Under the pieces are notes generated by a model. That model did no database searches, had not been told where the DNA came from, and was given only the letters and a program-made list of their open reading frames with translations. DNA of 64,000 nucleotides from CAUZIZ01 sp965219855 (GTDB taxonomy: Bacteria > Acidobacteriota > UBA6911 > RPQK01 > JAJDTT01): positions 139,346-203,345 of the forward strand of contig CBDCOR010000009.1 of the NCBI GenBank assembly GCA_965219855.1, written 5' to 3'. Shown here one piece after another: positions 27,081 through 36,538 of the stretch. Each line of letters begins with the position of its first letter. The stretch's first letter is position 1. Position numbers and translations under genes: made by a program.

Positions 27081-28396
27081 CAGTAGTGTCCCAACGTTTG
27101 GGCTTCTAATCTCTGTAAAGTATTAATGAGTAATATGTTAGAGAAGATAATGGGTGTTTCCGACTTGAAAGTGAGTGTACGCTCACGCCCTTCAGTTCAT
27201 AAGGAGGGCGAGCATGTACACGGGCACGACGATTTTTTCTCAGGTGATGCGGCATCTTCCCTGGCATCATTTTCATCGCATTGTTCAGCACTACGGAGGC
27301 GACTACAAGGTCAAGTCGTTCCGCTGTGCCGACCATTACCGGGTCATGGCCTTTGCACAGTTGACCTATCGCGAGAGCTTGCGCGATATCGAAGCCTGCC
27401 TACGGGCCATGAGATCCAAGCTCTTCCACATGGGCATTCGCTCCACGGTCTCCCGCAACAATCTGTCCAATGCCAACGAGAGGCGCGACTGGCGCATCTA
27501 TGCCGAGTTTGCCCAAGTGCTTATCGCCGAAGCGCGCCGCCTGTACACCGACGAGGACCTGGGAGTCGACCTGAACGCGACCGTCTATGCCTTGGACTCC
27601 ACGACCATCGACCTGTGCCTCTCGGTCTTCCCCTGGGCGCGCTTCCGCCGTACCAAGGGGGCGATCAAACTGCATACCTTGCTCAACCTGCACGGCGCCA
27701 TTCCCGAGTTCGTTCTGATCTCGGACGGAAAACTGCACGATGTCCACGCCTTGGACCACCTGATTCCTTGTCCCGGTGCCTACTACATCATGGATCGCGG
27801 ATACCTGGATTTCGGGCGCCTGTACCGACTCCATTCTGCCCGGTCGTTATTCGTGACCCGCGCCAAGGCCAACTTCAAGTTCCGCCGCCGCTACTCCCAC
27901 CCGGTGGACAGAACGACGGGACTGATCTGCGACCAAACTGTCCTGCTGAGCACCTTCTATCCGGCCAAGGCCTACCCCGAACCTTTGCGTCGCATCAAGT
28001 TCTTCGACGTCACCACCGACCTGCGGCTAGTATTCCTCACCAACGACTTTGCTTCTCCCGCTCTGACTATTGCCCGGCTCTACAAGCTCCGCTGGCAGAT
28101 CGAACTGTTCTTCAAATGGATCAAACAGCATCTCCGCATCAAGGCCTTTTACGGCACCAGTCCCAATGCCGTGAAAACACAAATCTGGATCGCCCTCAGT
28201 ACCTACCTGCTCATCGCCATCATCCGCAAGCGCCTCTATCTCGAGTTGCCGCTCTACACAATTCTCCAGGTCCTGAGTGTCTCGCTCTTCGAGAAAACCC
28301 CAATTTTACAGGCCTTTCAGGACATGCATTACATTACTCAGAATAGTGACATTCATAAACAGTTGATGTTATTCGACTAACGCTGGGACGCTACTG
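27081..28396 (+). mobile_element. IS4-family element, copy 4, full length
   Basis: 1316 bp with the target duplication ACCCAAAGC (27072-27080 and 28397-28405). It is inserted in an intergenic region rich in heptamer repeats and so disrupts no visible gene. Confidence 0.95.
27214..28380 (+). CDS. IS4-family transposase, full length (copy 4)
   Basis: 388 residues, complete DDE residues including the Y-R-E-K signature, and the same ATG and AAGGAGGGC as the other copies. It reads LIPCPG, where copy 3 has LIPGPG. It is predicted active. The two CGCATCAAG repeats that bound the deletion in copies 1 and 2 are at 27991-27999 and 28135-28143. Confidence 0.95.
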   Translation: MYTGTTIFSQVMRHLPWHHFHRIVQHYGGDYKVKSFRCADHYRVMAFAQLTYRESLRDIEACLRAMRSKLFHMGIRSTVSRNNLSNANERRDWRIYAEFAQVLIAEARRLYTDEDLGVDLNATVYALDSTTIDLCLSVFPWARFRRTKGAIKLHTLLNLHGAIPEFVLISDGKLHDVHALDHLIPCPGAYYIMDRGYLDFGRLYRLHSARSLFVTRAKANFKFRRRYSHPVDRTTGLICDQTVLLSTFYPAKAYPEPLRRIKFFDVTTDLRLVFLTNDFASPALTIARLYKLRWQIELFFKWIKQHLRIKAFYGTSPNAVKTQIWIALSTYLLIAIIRKRLYLELPLYTILQVLSVSLFEKTPILQAFQDMHYITQNSDIHKQLMLFD

Positions 28397-28436
28397 ACCC
28401 AAAGCAATCAAACCAACGATTATAACCGATAATCAA

Positions 28437-28480
28437 ACTGCTCACTGCTCACTGCTCACTGCTCACTGCTCACTGCTTAG
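28437..28480. repeat. Heptanucleotide tandem repeat (ACTGCTC x 5)
   Basis: Five near-perfect tandem copies of ACTGCTC, the reverse complement of the GAGCAGT unit seen elsewhere. A degenerate TTGTATCTTG tract follows near 28535. Confidence 0.8.
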
Positions 28481-28562
28481 ATGCTCGCTGCGTTTTGATG
28501 CTTGGAATTTCGGATTTGTTTTCATCTTTGGTGTTGTATCTTGTGTTTCTCCAACTCCCAGT

Positions 28563-29606
28563 TCAGAAATCCGGGAGCGACCAGTGAGGCGATAGGACTC
28601 TCGAGATCCGTTGCCGGTAGGATTCGTATTGGCGCGTCTGGGTGGGCTCGATCTCTTCCTTGGTCGGGTCCAGGCTCATCCGGAGGGTCGAGAGAACCGA
28701 CTGGCCCAGGGCCTTGAGATTGTAGCCTCCTTCCAGAACGTACAGGATACGCCCCTGGCAGAGCTCCTTCGCCAAGCTATTGAGCTGCCTGACGAGCTCT
28801 CCGAATCCGGTTTCGTCCAGCTTCATTCCTCCCAGGGGATCGTCTCTGTGGGCATCATAGCCTGCGGAGACCAGGATCAGGTCAGGTTCGAAATCACGCA
28901 GAACGGGTCCGGCCAGATCTTGAAACAGGGAACAGAAAAAATGGTTCCCAGTTCCGGCCACAATGGGGAAATTCACCGTGAATCCGAGTCCCTCCCCATC
29001 GCCTAGTTCCGTCTGGCTCCCAGTTCCTGGATAGAAGGGATATTGATGGCTTGAAAGGTAGAGGACGTCGGGACGGCGATAGAAGATTTCTTGGGTTCCG
29101 TTGCCATGGTGGACGTCGAAATCAACCACGGCGACTCGCTCCGCGAGACCTTGTCGGCGAGCCCACTCAGCTCCGACCGCAATACTGTTGAATAGGCAAA
29201 AGCCCATGGCCTTGTTGGTTTCAGCATGGTGTCCAGGAGGACGGATCGCCGCAAATCCGGTCTCGATCTCACCGGCGAACAGGAGTTCGATCATCCTGAC
29301 GACACTCCCCGCCGCCAACATGGCAATCTCGAAAGATCGACCCCCGGCATGCGTATCCCAATCGAGGGCCCCGGGCGGGGATCCATCGGTTTGATGGATT
29401 GTGGAAAAATGCTCGGGCGCGTGAACCTGGTGGATCCATTCTGGGTCGGCGCGTGCAGGTTCCACCTCAATCAGCCGTTCGGAGCCGGTCCAAGATCGAA
29501 TGTGTTGGGTAATGGACTCGATCCGTTCGGGGCGCTCCGGATGATCCGCAGGTACCCGGTGCTGGAGAAAGACGGAGTCGAGCACCAGGCCGAACTTTGC
29601 ACTCAT
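28563..29606 (-). CDS. Histone-deacetylase-family (class II/AcuC-like) amidohydrolase
   Basis: 347 residues. Diagnostic motifs: RPPGHHAE (His126/His127), VDFDVHHGNGT (zinc Asp164/His166), SAGYDAHRDDPLGG (zinc Asp) and VLEGGYNL. The family deacetylates acetylated amines such as acetylpolyamines or acetyl-lysine proteins. The start ATG 29606 overlaps the queE stop as ATGA, which fixes it; a longer open frame runs upstream into queE but is not homologous. The pairing with queE looks like an operon, but no functional link is known to me. Confidence 0.9.
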   Translation of the reverse strand: MSAKFGLVLDSVFLQHRVPADHPERPERIESITQHIRSWTGSERLIEVEPARADPEWIHQVHAPEHFSTIHQTDGSPPGALDWDTHAGGRSFEIAMLAAGSVVRMIELLFAGEIETGFAAIRPPGHHAETNKAMGFCLFNSIAVGAEWARRQGLAERVAVVDFDVHHGNGTQEIFYRRPDVLYLSSHQYPFYPGTGSQTELGDGEGLGFTVNFPIVAGTGNHFFCSLFQDLAGPVLRDFEPDLILVSAGYDAHRDDPLGGMKLDETGFGELVRQLNSLAKELCQGRILYVLEGGYNLKALGQSVLSTLRMSLDPTKEEIEPTQTRQYESYRQRISRVLSPHWSLPDF

Positions 29607-30250
29607 ACTCCGCGAGCCTCTTCGCCCCAGAGAAACTTGTGTAATTGAACCTGCAGGAGTACCTGCAGCCCGTCTTCGAGGACCCACTCTGCCAGCTGTC
29701 TTGGTTCCACTTGATTCCACACTGGCGACAACAGAACGGTGTGCAGCGAGTCCAAGTCCAGTTCCCGAATTTTGTCCTTGGCCCATTCGTAGTCGCGTCG
29801 TGAGCCAAGCACGAACTTGACCTCGTCCTGCGGTTTGAGGTGGGGCAGATTCTCCCAGCGATTTTTCGAAGCCATCTTGCTGTCTGGACACTTGATGTCA
29901 TAAATCAAGATGGCGCGGGGATCGATATCGCGGATATCGAGGCTGCCGCCGGTCTCAATCAAGACCTTCTTGCTTTTGTCCAGCAATCTTTGCACCAGGG
30001 CGTGGACTGGCTCTTGAAGAAGCGGTTCTCCTCCTGTGATTTCGACTAGATCGGTCGGGAATTGGTCGACCCGCTGAATGACTTCGTCCAAAGACATTTC
30101 CTGGCCTTCCTCGAAGGCGTATTCGGTGTCGCAGTAGGAGCAGCGCAGGTTACAGTAGGTCAGACGGACAAAGGCGCAGGGGCGGCCAACGTAGCTGGAT
30201 TCCCCTTGGATACTGAAGAAGATTTCGTTGACGACCAGAGCATCCTTCAT
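29603..30250 (-). CDS. queE: 7-carboxy-7-deazaguanine synthase (radical SAM)
   Basis: 215 residues. The radical SAM cluster motif is C33-x3-C37-x2-C40 in TYCNLRCSYCDT, with N-terminal 'NEIFFSIQGES' and 'EITGGEPLLQ'. It converts 6-carboxytetrahydropterin to CDG in queuosine biosynthesis. No queC, queD or queF is in the window. A TATAAT (minus strand, 30269-30264) lies just upstream, which would give a very short leader. Confidence 0.92.
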   Translation of the reverse strand: MKDALVVNEIFFSIQGESSYVGRPCAFVRLTYCNLRCSYCDTEYAFEEGQEMSLDEVIQRVDQFPTDLVEITGGEPLLQEPVHALVQRLLDKSKKVLIETGGSLDIRDIDPRAILIYDIKCPDSKMASKNRWENLPHLKPQDEVKFVLGSRRDYEWAKDKIRELDLDSLHTVLLSPVWNQVEPRQLAEWVLEDGLQVLLQVQLHKFLWGEEARGV

Positions 30251-30424
30251 CTTTGTGGCAGGTATTATACCGCCAGGCGCGAATCAAAGGCTCCAAATCC
30301 TAGGCACGGAATCTCAAGCCGATTCGAGCTTGTGATCTTGGCCCTTCTGCTCCGGGGGAGGGATGGAGGGTGTGCTAAGATCGGTTTTTAATCGTTTGAA
30401 GCAGTCAGTTGGAGTTAATCAGCA

Positions 30425-32161
30425 ATGAGCTCAGTCAAAACATTGCAGTTGGCAACGCTGGTCTTTCTGGTCTGCCTTGGCTCGCTTGCCGCCAAGATCG
30501 GTAGAGAGATTCGCGACCAATATGTTGCAAAGTACGAAAACCGAGCGATGTTCTTGAAGGTTCCCGTAAGGGGACTGCGGCAGGTCGTCCACGTGGATGG
30601 GACCGGGGCCAGACTGGATCGGAGTAATCTGGGAGAACCGGTTAATTTCAAGGTGGGAGAGCAGGTCCGGATCACGGAGGTGAGTTTCAAGGACGACTCG
30701 ATTCGTTTCAAGGTCGCATCGATCGACCTGGGACGAGAAGGCGAGCTGACCTTCATGCTGCCTGCGCCGATCCAGTATGCCTTTCCTCAGCAGGGACTGT
30801 TCGAGCAGGCCCTGAGCGACTCCCTAACGGAAGGGCTTTCTTATAAGGAGCTCGATTCGGCGAAGGGCGAATTTATCCGAAGCCAGTTCGAGTCACTGAT
30901 CAGGGAGTTTTCAGCCACCAGCGGAACCACTCCCGACTTTGTCCGAAATGCGATTCTGGAGGAGAATCCGGAATACCAGGTCGTCAAGCGTGAGGCGGCC
31001 ACCGCCAAAAGCCAGCTCAAGACGCTTCGCCAGCAGCAGCAGGATGGTGAGAGAGAAGCGTTGGAAGGGCGCCGTCGCCTGGCCCGGCTCACGAGGGAGT
31101 TGGAGCGGGCCAAGTCCGAGCTGGATGCGACCCGCAGCCAGCAGAAAAAGGCCCAAACGGAGGGCGAGCGATACCGGCAGGAGCTGGGAAACCTGCGCCA
31201 GAAGACTAAGAAGTATGAGCGTCAGATCAACAAACTGGCCAAGAGTCTGGATGTAAGAACGGCATCCAACACGGAACTCGACAGTCGTTTAAGGGATCTC
31301 GGTGGCAGCATTGAATCTCTGAAGCGCGAGCGGAAGAGCGTTTCCGAGAAGGCTGAAAAGTTGACGCAGCAGCTCAAGCAAGGGGACGAGAGGAACAAGA
31401 AGCTCACGCAAGATTTGAAGCAGGTTCGAAGAGAGAAACAGAAGCTCTCCTCCGATCTGCGAGCGTTGACCTCCAACAAGGACAGTCTCGAGGCCCGCTT
31501 CCTCAAGACTCAGAAGAAGAAGGAGGGGCTGGAAACCGCTGCCGCCCTGACTGCTGCCCTACGGTTGGAGAAGTCGATTCAAGAGCGGGATGGCGAGACC
31601 TTCGAGGTCGGCAATTTGTTTCTCCTTTCGCAGAAGCTCGGCCTGCTTGAGGTCCAGGTTCCTGACACGGCTGGTAAATTGAGCACCGTCAAATTCCAGA
31701 TGGATTCGCCGGACCTGGTCGAATTCGATGATGAGGAGCGACGCCTTTACAAAGCCCTTGGGGATCCAATCCGGATTGAGACTGCCTGGGTCTCCGAATC
31801 GGAGGCGCTCAAGGCGGTACTCGTGGACGGAGAAGCGGCACACCGCAGCCTCAAGCCGCGGGAAAAGGTTCAGTGGCTTTGGAAGATAGAGGGGAATCCA
31901 TCCGGGGAAGAGCGGATCGTCTTGACGACCCACCTGACGAGTAGCGATGGTGAGCGGGTCGACCTCGCCCCGCGTGAATTCGTAGTTCAGCCAGCAGGGC
32001 TCCTTGCCCCCCTCCGTGCCTCCTTCTCGCTCTTTTCCTTGTTGGCTGGAGTCGTCCTGGGGGCTGCCGTCTTAGGGCTAGGAATGAGTCTGAGAGGTCG
32101 TTCGCAGCCCAAAACGGTACCAGTGAAGAGGGAAGACTACGTGGTTCAGAAGGAACTCTAA
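30425..32161 (+). CDS. Exported coiled-coil membrane protein, unknown function
   Basis: 578 residues. An N-terminal signal or anchor (residues 6-23), a beta-rich region (about 35-130, 'VPVRGLRQVVHVDGTG'), a long charged coiled coil (about 185-385, Lys/Glu/Gln-rich heptads), a second folded region (about 390-525), one C-terminal helix (about 533-553) and a basic tail. The layout suggests an envelope-spanning scaffold or secretion-associated protein. I do not recognise the family. ATG 30425 follows a TTGGAG-type Shine-Dalgarno sequence. Confidence 0.6.
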   Translation: MSSVKTLQLATLVFLVCLGSLAAKIGREIRDQYVAKYENRAMFLKVPVRGLRQVVHVDGTGARLDRSNLGEPVNFKVGEQVRITEVSFKDDSIRFKVASIDLGREGELTFMLPAPIQYAFPQQGLFEQALSDSLTEGLSYKELDSAKGEFIRSQFESLIREFSATSGTTPDFVRNAILEENPEYQVVKREAATAKSQLKTLRQQQQDGEREALEGRRRLARLTRELERAKSELDATRSQQKKAQTEGERYRQELGNLRQKTKKYERQINKLAKSLDVRTASNTELDSRLRDLGGSIESLKRERKSVSEKAEKLTQQLKQGDERNKKLTQDLKQVRREKQKLSSDLRALTSNKDSLEARFLKTQKKKEGLETAAALTAALRLEKSIQERDGETFEVGNLFLLSQKLGLLEVQVPDTAGKLSTVKFQMDSPDLVEFDDEERRLYKALGDPIRIETAWVSESEALKAVLVDGEAAHRSLKPREKVQWLWKIEGNPSGEERIVLTTHLTSSDGERVDLAPREFVVQPAGLLAPLRASFSLFSLLAGVVLGAAVLGLGMSLRGRSQPKTVPVKREDYVVQKEL

Positions 32162-32173
32162 CCTGAAACTTGA

Positions 32174-32290
32174 TTGGGCGGACGTAGCTTTGGGCTCCAG
32201 GCCGGAGTCTTATTTTTCCGAGCCTTTGGCTCGGACGGCGGCCTGGAGCCCAAAGCTACGTCCCTCGACTGAAGTTTCTTTCAGGTACGA
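32174..32290. repeat. Dispersed inverted-repeat element, copy 2
   Basis: Perfect 24-bp arms (GGACGTAGCTTTGGGCTCCA...) at 32180-32203 and 32240-32263 around TCTTATTTTTCCGAGCC..., with a weaker outer repeat (CTGAAACTT / AAGTTTCTTTCAG). It is homologous to 8465-8568 in inverted orientation. It directly follows the coiled-coil gene and could terminate it. 32290-32364 shows no gene. Confidence 0.7.
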
Positions 32291-32364
32291 TCCGGCGCAG
32301 CCGGTAGCGGGGCTAAGCTAAGCTGAAACTTCATCGGGCAGAGACCGCTACAACTGAGACACTG

Positions 32365-32622
32365 TTAACGAAGATCCCACGGGCGAGCGTTGGCCTTTTT
32401 CTTCTGTTCCTCCGTCAACTTGAATCCATTCTCCCGAAACTTCTTTCCCTCTTGGTTCAGTTGTGGATCTTCGTCTTCCATCTCGGGAATCCCGCTGTGA
32501 CAAAAGACACACTTCTTGCTGGTCTCTCTCTTGTACTTGAGCGTGGCCGTCAGCTGCAGGCTGAGGCCTAGCACAAGGCTTAGCGGCAACCCCAGGGTCA
32601 AGAAAAGCTTTGCTGGATGCAT
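32365..32622 (-). CDS. Small monohaem cytochrome c-like protein
   Basis: 85 residues: an N-terminal membrane or signal helix (residues 6-27), then a single haem c motif C38-V-F-C41-H42, then an acidic/basic tail ending KKKANARPWDLR. It would be held in or released to the periplasm. A distal Met ligand is possible (Met48) but uncertain. No oxidase gene is nearby; the partner is unknown. Confidence 0.65.
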   Translation of the reverse strand: MHPAKLFLTLGLPLSLVLGLSLQLTATLKYKRETSKKCVFCHSGIPEMEDEDPQLNQEGKKFRENGFKLTEEQKKKANARPWDLR

Positions 32623-32812
32623 TCAGGACTCATCGGACCTGAGTCAGCCAAGTTTACCACGAAAATCGGAATAGGCCCCGCCCTCGAGGCTTCCTCGATC
32701 TCCTATGCAGTACGAACCAGATAGGCGTTTCCAGTGTAATTGATTGGAGGGGAGGCTAACCGATGTGGAATGGTGGCGCTTCCGTCCCGGTTGAGGCGCC
32801 TTCCGGAGTGGT

Positions 32813-33499
32813 ATGATGTCGGAAATGTCCGCTAGAAGACGCAAGAAACCGAAGCTTAGAGAGAAGGAAAGACAGCGAGTGGTGGAGATCCTCGCTGCCC
32901 TGGGACAGGAGTACGCCGACGCGAACTGCGCACTTCATCACCAGAGTCCCTACGAGTTATTGGTTGCGACGGTCCTATCGGCCCAGTGCACCGATGTGCG
33001 GGTGAACATGGTCACTCCGGCTCTTTTCCAGCGTTTTCCAGATGCCGAAGCTTTGGCTGGAGCGGATCAGGAAGAGTTGCAGGAGATCATCAAGAGCACC
33101 GGATTCTATCGAAACAAAGCCAAGAACCTGATCGGGGCAGCCGGGAAACTGACCCGGGAGTTCGACGGAGCTGTTCCCCAGTCGATGACGGATCTTCTCA
33201 AATTTCCGGGAGTGGCTCGAAAAACGGCAAACGTTGTCCTTGGGACTGCCTATGGTATTCCCAGCGGTGTGGTGGTCGACACTCACGTCTCGCGTCTGTC
33301 GGGACGCCTGGGTCTAACTGAAGAAAGGGACCCGAAGAAGATCGAGACAGATCTGATGGAGATTGTTCCAGAGGACGAGTGGATAGTTTTTTCGCACCGT
33401 TTGATTCAGCACGGCCGACGAGTTTGTGTGGCAAGGAAGCCCCGATGCGGAGACTGTTTCCTGGCTGATCTGTGCCCCTATTATCAGAATTCCAGGTAG
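32813..33499 (+). CDS. nth: Endonuclease III (DNA glycosylase/AP lyase)
   Basis: 228 residues. Helix-hairpin-helix with catalytic Lys137 (LKFPGVARKTANVVL), catalytic Asp156 (VVDTHVSRLSGRLGL), and the [4Fe-4S] loop C205-x6-C212-x2-C215-x5-C221, exactly the Nth spacing. It removes oxidised pyrimidines in base excision repair. The AI-2E-type gene starts 6 bases after its stop, so they are probably co-transcribed. Confidence 0.95.
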   Translation: MMSEMSARRRKKPKLREKERQRVVEILAALGQEYADANCALHHQSPYELLVATVLSAQCTDVRVNMVTPALFQRFPDAEALAGADQEELQEIIKSTGFYRNKAKNLIGAAGKLTREFDGAVPQSMTDLLKFPGVARKTANVVLGTAYGIPSGVVVDTHVSRLSGRLGLTEERDPKKIETDLMEIVPEDEWIVFSHRLIQHGRRVCVARKPRCGDCFLADLCPYYQNSR

Positions 33500-33504
33500 T
33501 TGGA

Positions 33505-34571
33505 ATGCAGGCCAACTTCAAGTCCGCGAAGATTTTCTTCATCCTGACCTTTGTTCTGATCCTCTACGTCTTCTACCGGATGCTCGAACCCTTCCTGATT
33601 GCGGTCATCCTTGGTGTGACTCTTGTCTCACTCTTCTATCCCAACTATCTGGAACTCAACAGCAGGTTGAAGGGACACTCAAACCTGAGCTCCCTGATCA
33701 TGTGCACGGTCATCACGCTGCTCATCATCCTGCCCTTGATTCTGTTTTTCCTGGCCCTTTTCAACGAGATCAACTCGGCCTACGCTGACTTTCGCCAGCA
33801 GCTGAGGACGGGACAATGGGGACTGAAGATACCCGTTCCCGAGAACTCGATCGTCGGGATGTTCGGCAATCGCCTGGTCGGGTATCTGGGCGTCGAGGAG
33901 ATGGACCTCACCCTGATTGCCTCATCCATCGTGGATCGGGTAGCCCGTTATTTATTGGATCACTATTCGGGCATCCTGGGGGGATCGGAGCGTTCCTATT
34001 CAAGTTCTTCATCATGATTTTTAGCATGTTCTTCTTTTTTCGGGACGGTGATCTTCTCTTGCGGGAGCTGAAGACTCTCATCCCGATGGCGCCCAAGTAC
34101 AAGGACATGGTTGTCGCTAAACTGAGGGAGGTCACCTACGCCACTTTTTTCGGAATCTTCGGAACCGGCATCTGTCAGGGGGTGGCCGCAGGACTGATCT
34201 TCTGGGGACTCGGAATCAACAACCCAACCCTCTGGGCTGCGGCAACGGCACTCGTTTCTCTCATACCAGTGGTCGGGACCGCGACGATCTGGGTGCCACT
34301 TTCGATTTATCTGATCCTGACCGGATATCTAGGTAAGGGAATCGCTCTCCTGGTGTTGGGTTCGGGAGTCATTGGACTAGTTGATAACTTTGTTCGTCCA
34401 CTCATCATAGAGGGCAAGTCGGAAGGCATGCACCTGCTGCTGGTTTTCTTCTCCCTCGCCGGTGGGCTCATTCTATTCGGGCCCTCAGGACTCGTTCTTG
34501 GACCTCTAATCAGTGCTCTGCTGGTGACCTTCCTGGATATCTACCGAGCGGAGTTCAGGGAAGAGATCTGA
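33505..34571 (+). pseudogene. AI-2E family transporter (permease) with frameshift
   Basis: The first frame (33505-34017) encodes N-terminal helices and the soluble loop up to 'LLDHYSGILGG'. The second frame continues 'IGAFLFKFFIMIFSMFFFFRDGDLL' to the end (34571), with the typical C-terminal permease signature 'NNPTLWA...LIPVVGT' and 'GLVLGPLISALL'. The junction is at a run of six G (33978-33983); seven G would restore the frame. Intact it would be a protein of about 355 residues with eight or so helices of the PerM/AI-2E exporter family. Real mutation and homopolymer error cannot be told apart here. Confidence 0.85.
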
Positions 34572-34574
34572 GCT

Positions 34575-34617
34575 GGGACTTGTTTGTATCTTGTATCTTG
34601 TACCTTGTACCTTGAAA
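34575..34617. repeat. TATCTTG/TACCTTG heptamer tract
   Basis: TTGTTTGTATCTTGTATCTT followed by two TACCTTG units: four tandem heptamers between convergent genes. Confidence 0.75.
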
Positions 34618-34618
34618 T

Positions 34619-35431
34619 TTAGCTGTCAGTGATCTCGGTCCATGCGTGAAAGTGTCCGAGCGGGCCGTTTCCATGACCCAGCGCGAGGCTGTGCCTAATC
34701 GCCTCGGTCACATACTCTTTGGCCCGGATCACGGCCTCCCTGAGCTCCCGCTGCTGGGCGAGGTAGGCGGCAATCGCCGAAGCAAAAGTACAACCACTAC
34801 CGTGAGTGTTCCGGGTGTCGATGCGTGGCCCCTCTATCAGAGTCAATCCATTATGGTCGAAGAGGTAGTCGGTGGAACGCTCTGGGTTGGGAAGGTGGCC
34901 CCCTTTTATGATCACAGCCTGAGGCCCCAGTTGAAGAATATCCCGGGCCGCAGACTCGATCTCTTGCTCACTTCTGATCCGTCGTTGAACCAGGAACTCT
35001 GCTTCCGAAAGGTTGGCTGTGACGACGGTGGCCAGGGGGAGCAGACGCTCCTTGAGCACGTCGACGGCTTCATCCTGGATCAGGGAGTCTCCCCCAGTGG
35101 CCCTCATAACCGGATCGACCACCACCTGCTCGATACGGTAACGACCCAGATGAGCCGCCACGCTCTCGATGATTTCTGCGCTGGGCACCATGCCTGTCTT
35201 GACCGCGTTGGTGCCGATGTCCTCGAGTACAGCTTCGATCTGGTGCCCGACCTGATCGCCGGTCAGCTCGACCACCTCGTAGACATGTCGAGTGTCCTGT
35301 GCGGTCACGCAGGTGACGACGCTCATTCCGTGGACGCCCAAGGCCCCAAAGGTTTTCAGATCGGCCTGAATTCCAGCGCATCCAGAGCTATCAGAACCGG
35401 CTATCGTCAGCACACTGGGGATCGAGCTCAT
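34619..35431 (-). CDS. thiD: Hydroxymethylpyrimidine/phosphomethylpyrimidine kinase
   Basis: 270 residues. N-terminal 'TIAGSDSSGCAGIQADLKTF' and C-terminal 'NTHGSGCTFASAIAAYLA' (anion hole and catalytic Asp/Gly region; the usual Asp of GTGD-type motifs is replaced by GSGC as in ThiD). It phosphorylates HMP and HMP-P in thiamine synthesis or salvage. No other thi gene is adjacent. Confidence 0.93.
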   Translation of the reverse strand: MSSIPSVLTIAGSDSSGCAGIQADLKTFGALGVHGMSVVTCVTAQDTRHVYEVVELTGDQVGHQIEAVLEDIGTNAVKTGMVPSAEIIESVAAHLGRYRIEQVVVDPVMRATGGDSLIQDEAVDVLKERLLPLATVVTANLSEAEFLVQRRIRSEQEIESAARDILQLGPQAVIIKGGHLPNPERSTDYLFDHNGLTLIEGPRIDTRNTHGSGCTFASAIAAYLAQQRELREAVIRAKEYVTEAIRHSLALGHGNGPLGHFHAWTEITDS

Positions 35432-35544
35432 TGAATCATATTACTAAACTGAGAAAGACTAGACGGTGACCCTCCCATTCTTTCGCAGCGCTGGAGGTTT
35501 GTGGTAACCTGTTTTCAGCGTTTTTTTCGGAAGGAGACGATCTA

Positions 35545-35958
35545 ATGTCCTCTAGTGGAGATAAACTTATCTACTTTATGGTGGGTGGCTTCGTGGGTGC
35601 TTCGGTCGCCCTTCTGCTGGCGCCCAGGTCAGGAGAGGAGACTCGAGATCTGTTGGGTGATCGCTACCGCGAGGGGAGCGAGCGCATCGGCGAGACGTTC
35701 CGTTCGGGAAGGGAAGTCGTCGTCGACAGATCCAGGGAGTTTGCAGATCGTGCCAGCGAGACGATTGGGAGAGGTCGCGACACCTTGAACCGGCAGAAGG
35801 AACAACTCTCTGCTGCGGTCGAGGCTGGGCGCCAGGCCTACGAGGAAGAGAAACAGCAGCTTCAGGACTCCGAGGAGAGTGAGGAGCCTCCCTCCGACAA
35901 GGGTGACGAACCCCAGGAGGCAGCCAAAAAGGAAGCGAAAAACAAGTCCGCCAGCTAA
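35545..35958 (+). CDS. YtxH-domain small membrane protein
   Basis: 137 residues. One membrane helix with 'GGFVGASVALLLAPRSGEETR', the YtxH signature, then a charged, helical, Arg/Glu-rich tail ending in Lys/Glu repeats. YtxH proteins are stress-associated in Gram-positives; the role is otherwise unknown. A GGAAGGAG Shine-Dalgarno sequence precedes the ATG. It is followed 50 bases later by a DUF948-like gene, a common pairing in bacteria. Confidence 0.8.
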   Translation: MSSSGDKLIYFMVGGFVGASVALLLAPRSGEETRDLLGDRYREGSERIGETFRSGREVVVDRSREFADRASETIGRGRDTLNRQKEQLSAAVEAGRQAYEEEKQQLQDSEESEEPPSDKGDEPQEAAKKEAKNKSAS

Positions 35959-36007
35959 CCCCAGACCCTTCTCTGTGGTTCACTATTCGGATTGACCGGG
36001 TCGCTCG

Positions 36008-36538
36008 ATGTTGAATCTCAACGCCGAAGCACTCCTTCTGATCTTCGTTGGAGTAGCCGCGTTTGCTTTCGTCCTGCAGAGCGTTTCGATTTGGCTGGCA
36101 AGTCGGGCCGTGCGCAAGACTGTCGAAAGCGTTCAGGAGCAGACGGCCTTCCTCGAGACCGAGATACAGTCGCTGACTGAAAAGCTCGCTGACGTCACCG
36201 AGAATCTCAGGCCGGTTGCCGGTCTCGCCGACGAGTTCAACTCCAACGCACGCTCCGTGATGGACCTGTTCCGTGCGCGTTCTGAGGATATAGACCAGCT
36301 GATCCAGGAATTGGTCCAGGTGGGTCGTGAGCAGGCTTCAAAGGTCGACTATATCGTCACCGACACCGTCGAGAAATTTGAACAAACTACTGAAGTAATT
36401 CAAGAGAGGGTGGTCAACCCGGCAATCGAGATTTCCTCGTTCCTCAAGGGCATCCGTTCCGGATTGGACTATTTCTTTGCCAAGAAGCCTGACCCTGGCG
36501 ACGGTAAGTCCTACTCCAAGGAAGAACTCCCTAGTTGA
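36008..36538 (+). CDS. DUF948-like membrane-anchored coiled-coil protein
   Basis: 176 residues: one N-terminal helix (about 8-30), then a long amphipathic coiled coil (LETEIQSLTEKLADVTENLRP...), ending with 'IRSGLDYFF'. It resembles the DUF948 group often next to YtxH genes. Function unknown. Its stop overlaps the convergent fabH stop by 8 bases. Confidence 0.65.
   Translation: MLNLNAEALLLIFVGVAAFAFVLQSVSIWLASRAVRKTVESVQEQTAFLETEIQSLTEKLADVTENLRPVAGLADEFNSNARSVMDLFRARSEDIDQLIQELVQVGREQASKVDYIVTDTVEKFEQTTEVIQERVVNPAIEISSFLKGIRSGLDYFFAKKPDPGDGKSYSKEELPS

Noticed and set aside
29607..29891. N-terminal extension of the deacetylase-like protein
   Set aside because: It lies within queE, lacks similarity, and the ATGA overlap gives a better start at 29606.
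34646..35434. 262-residue frame opposite thiD
   Set aside because: thiD motifs are unambiguous on the minus strand; this is a shadow.
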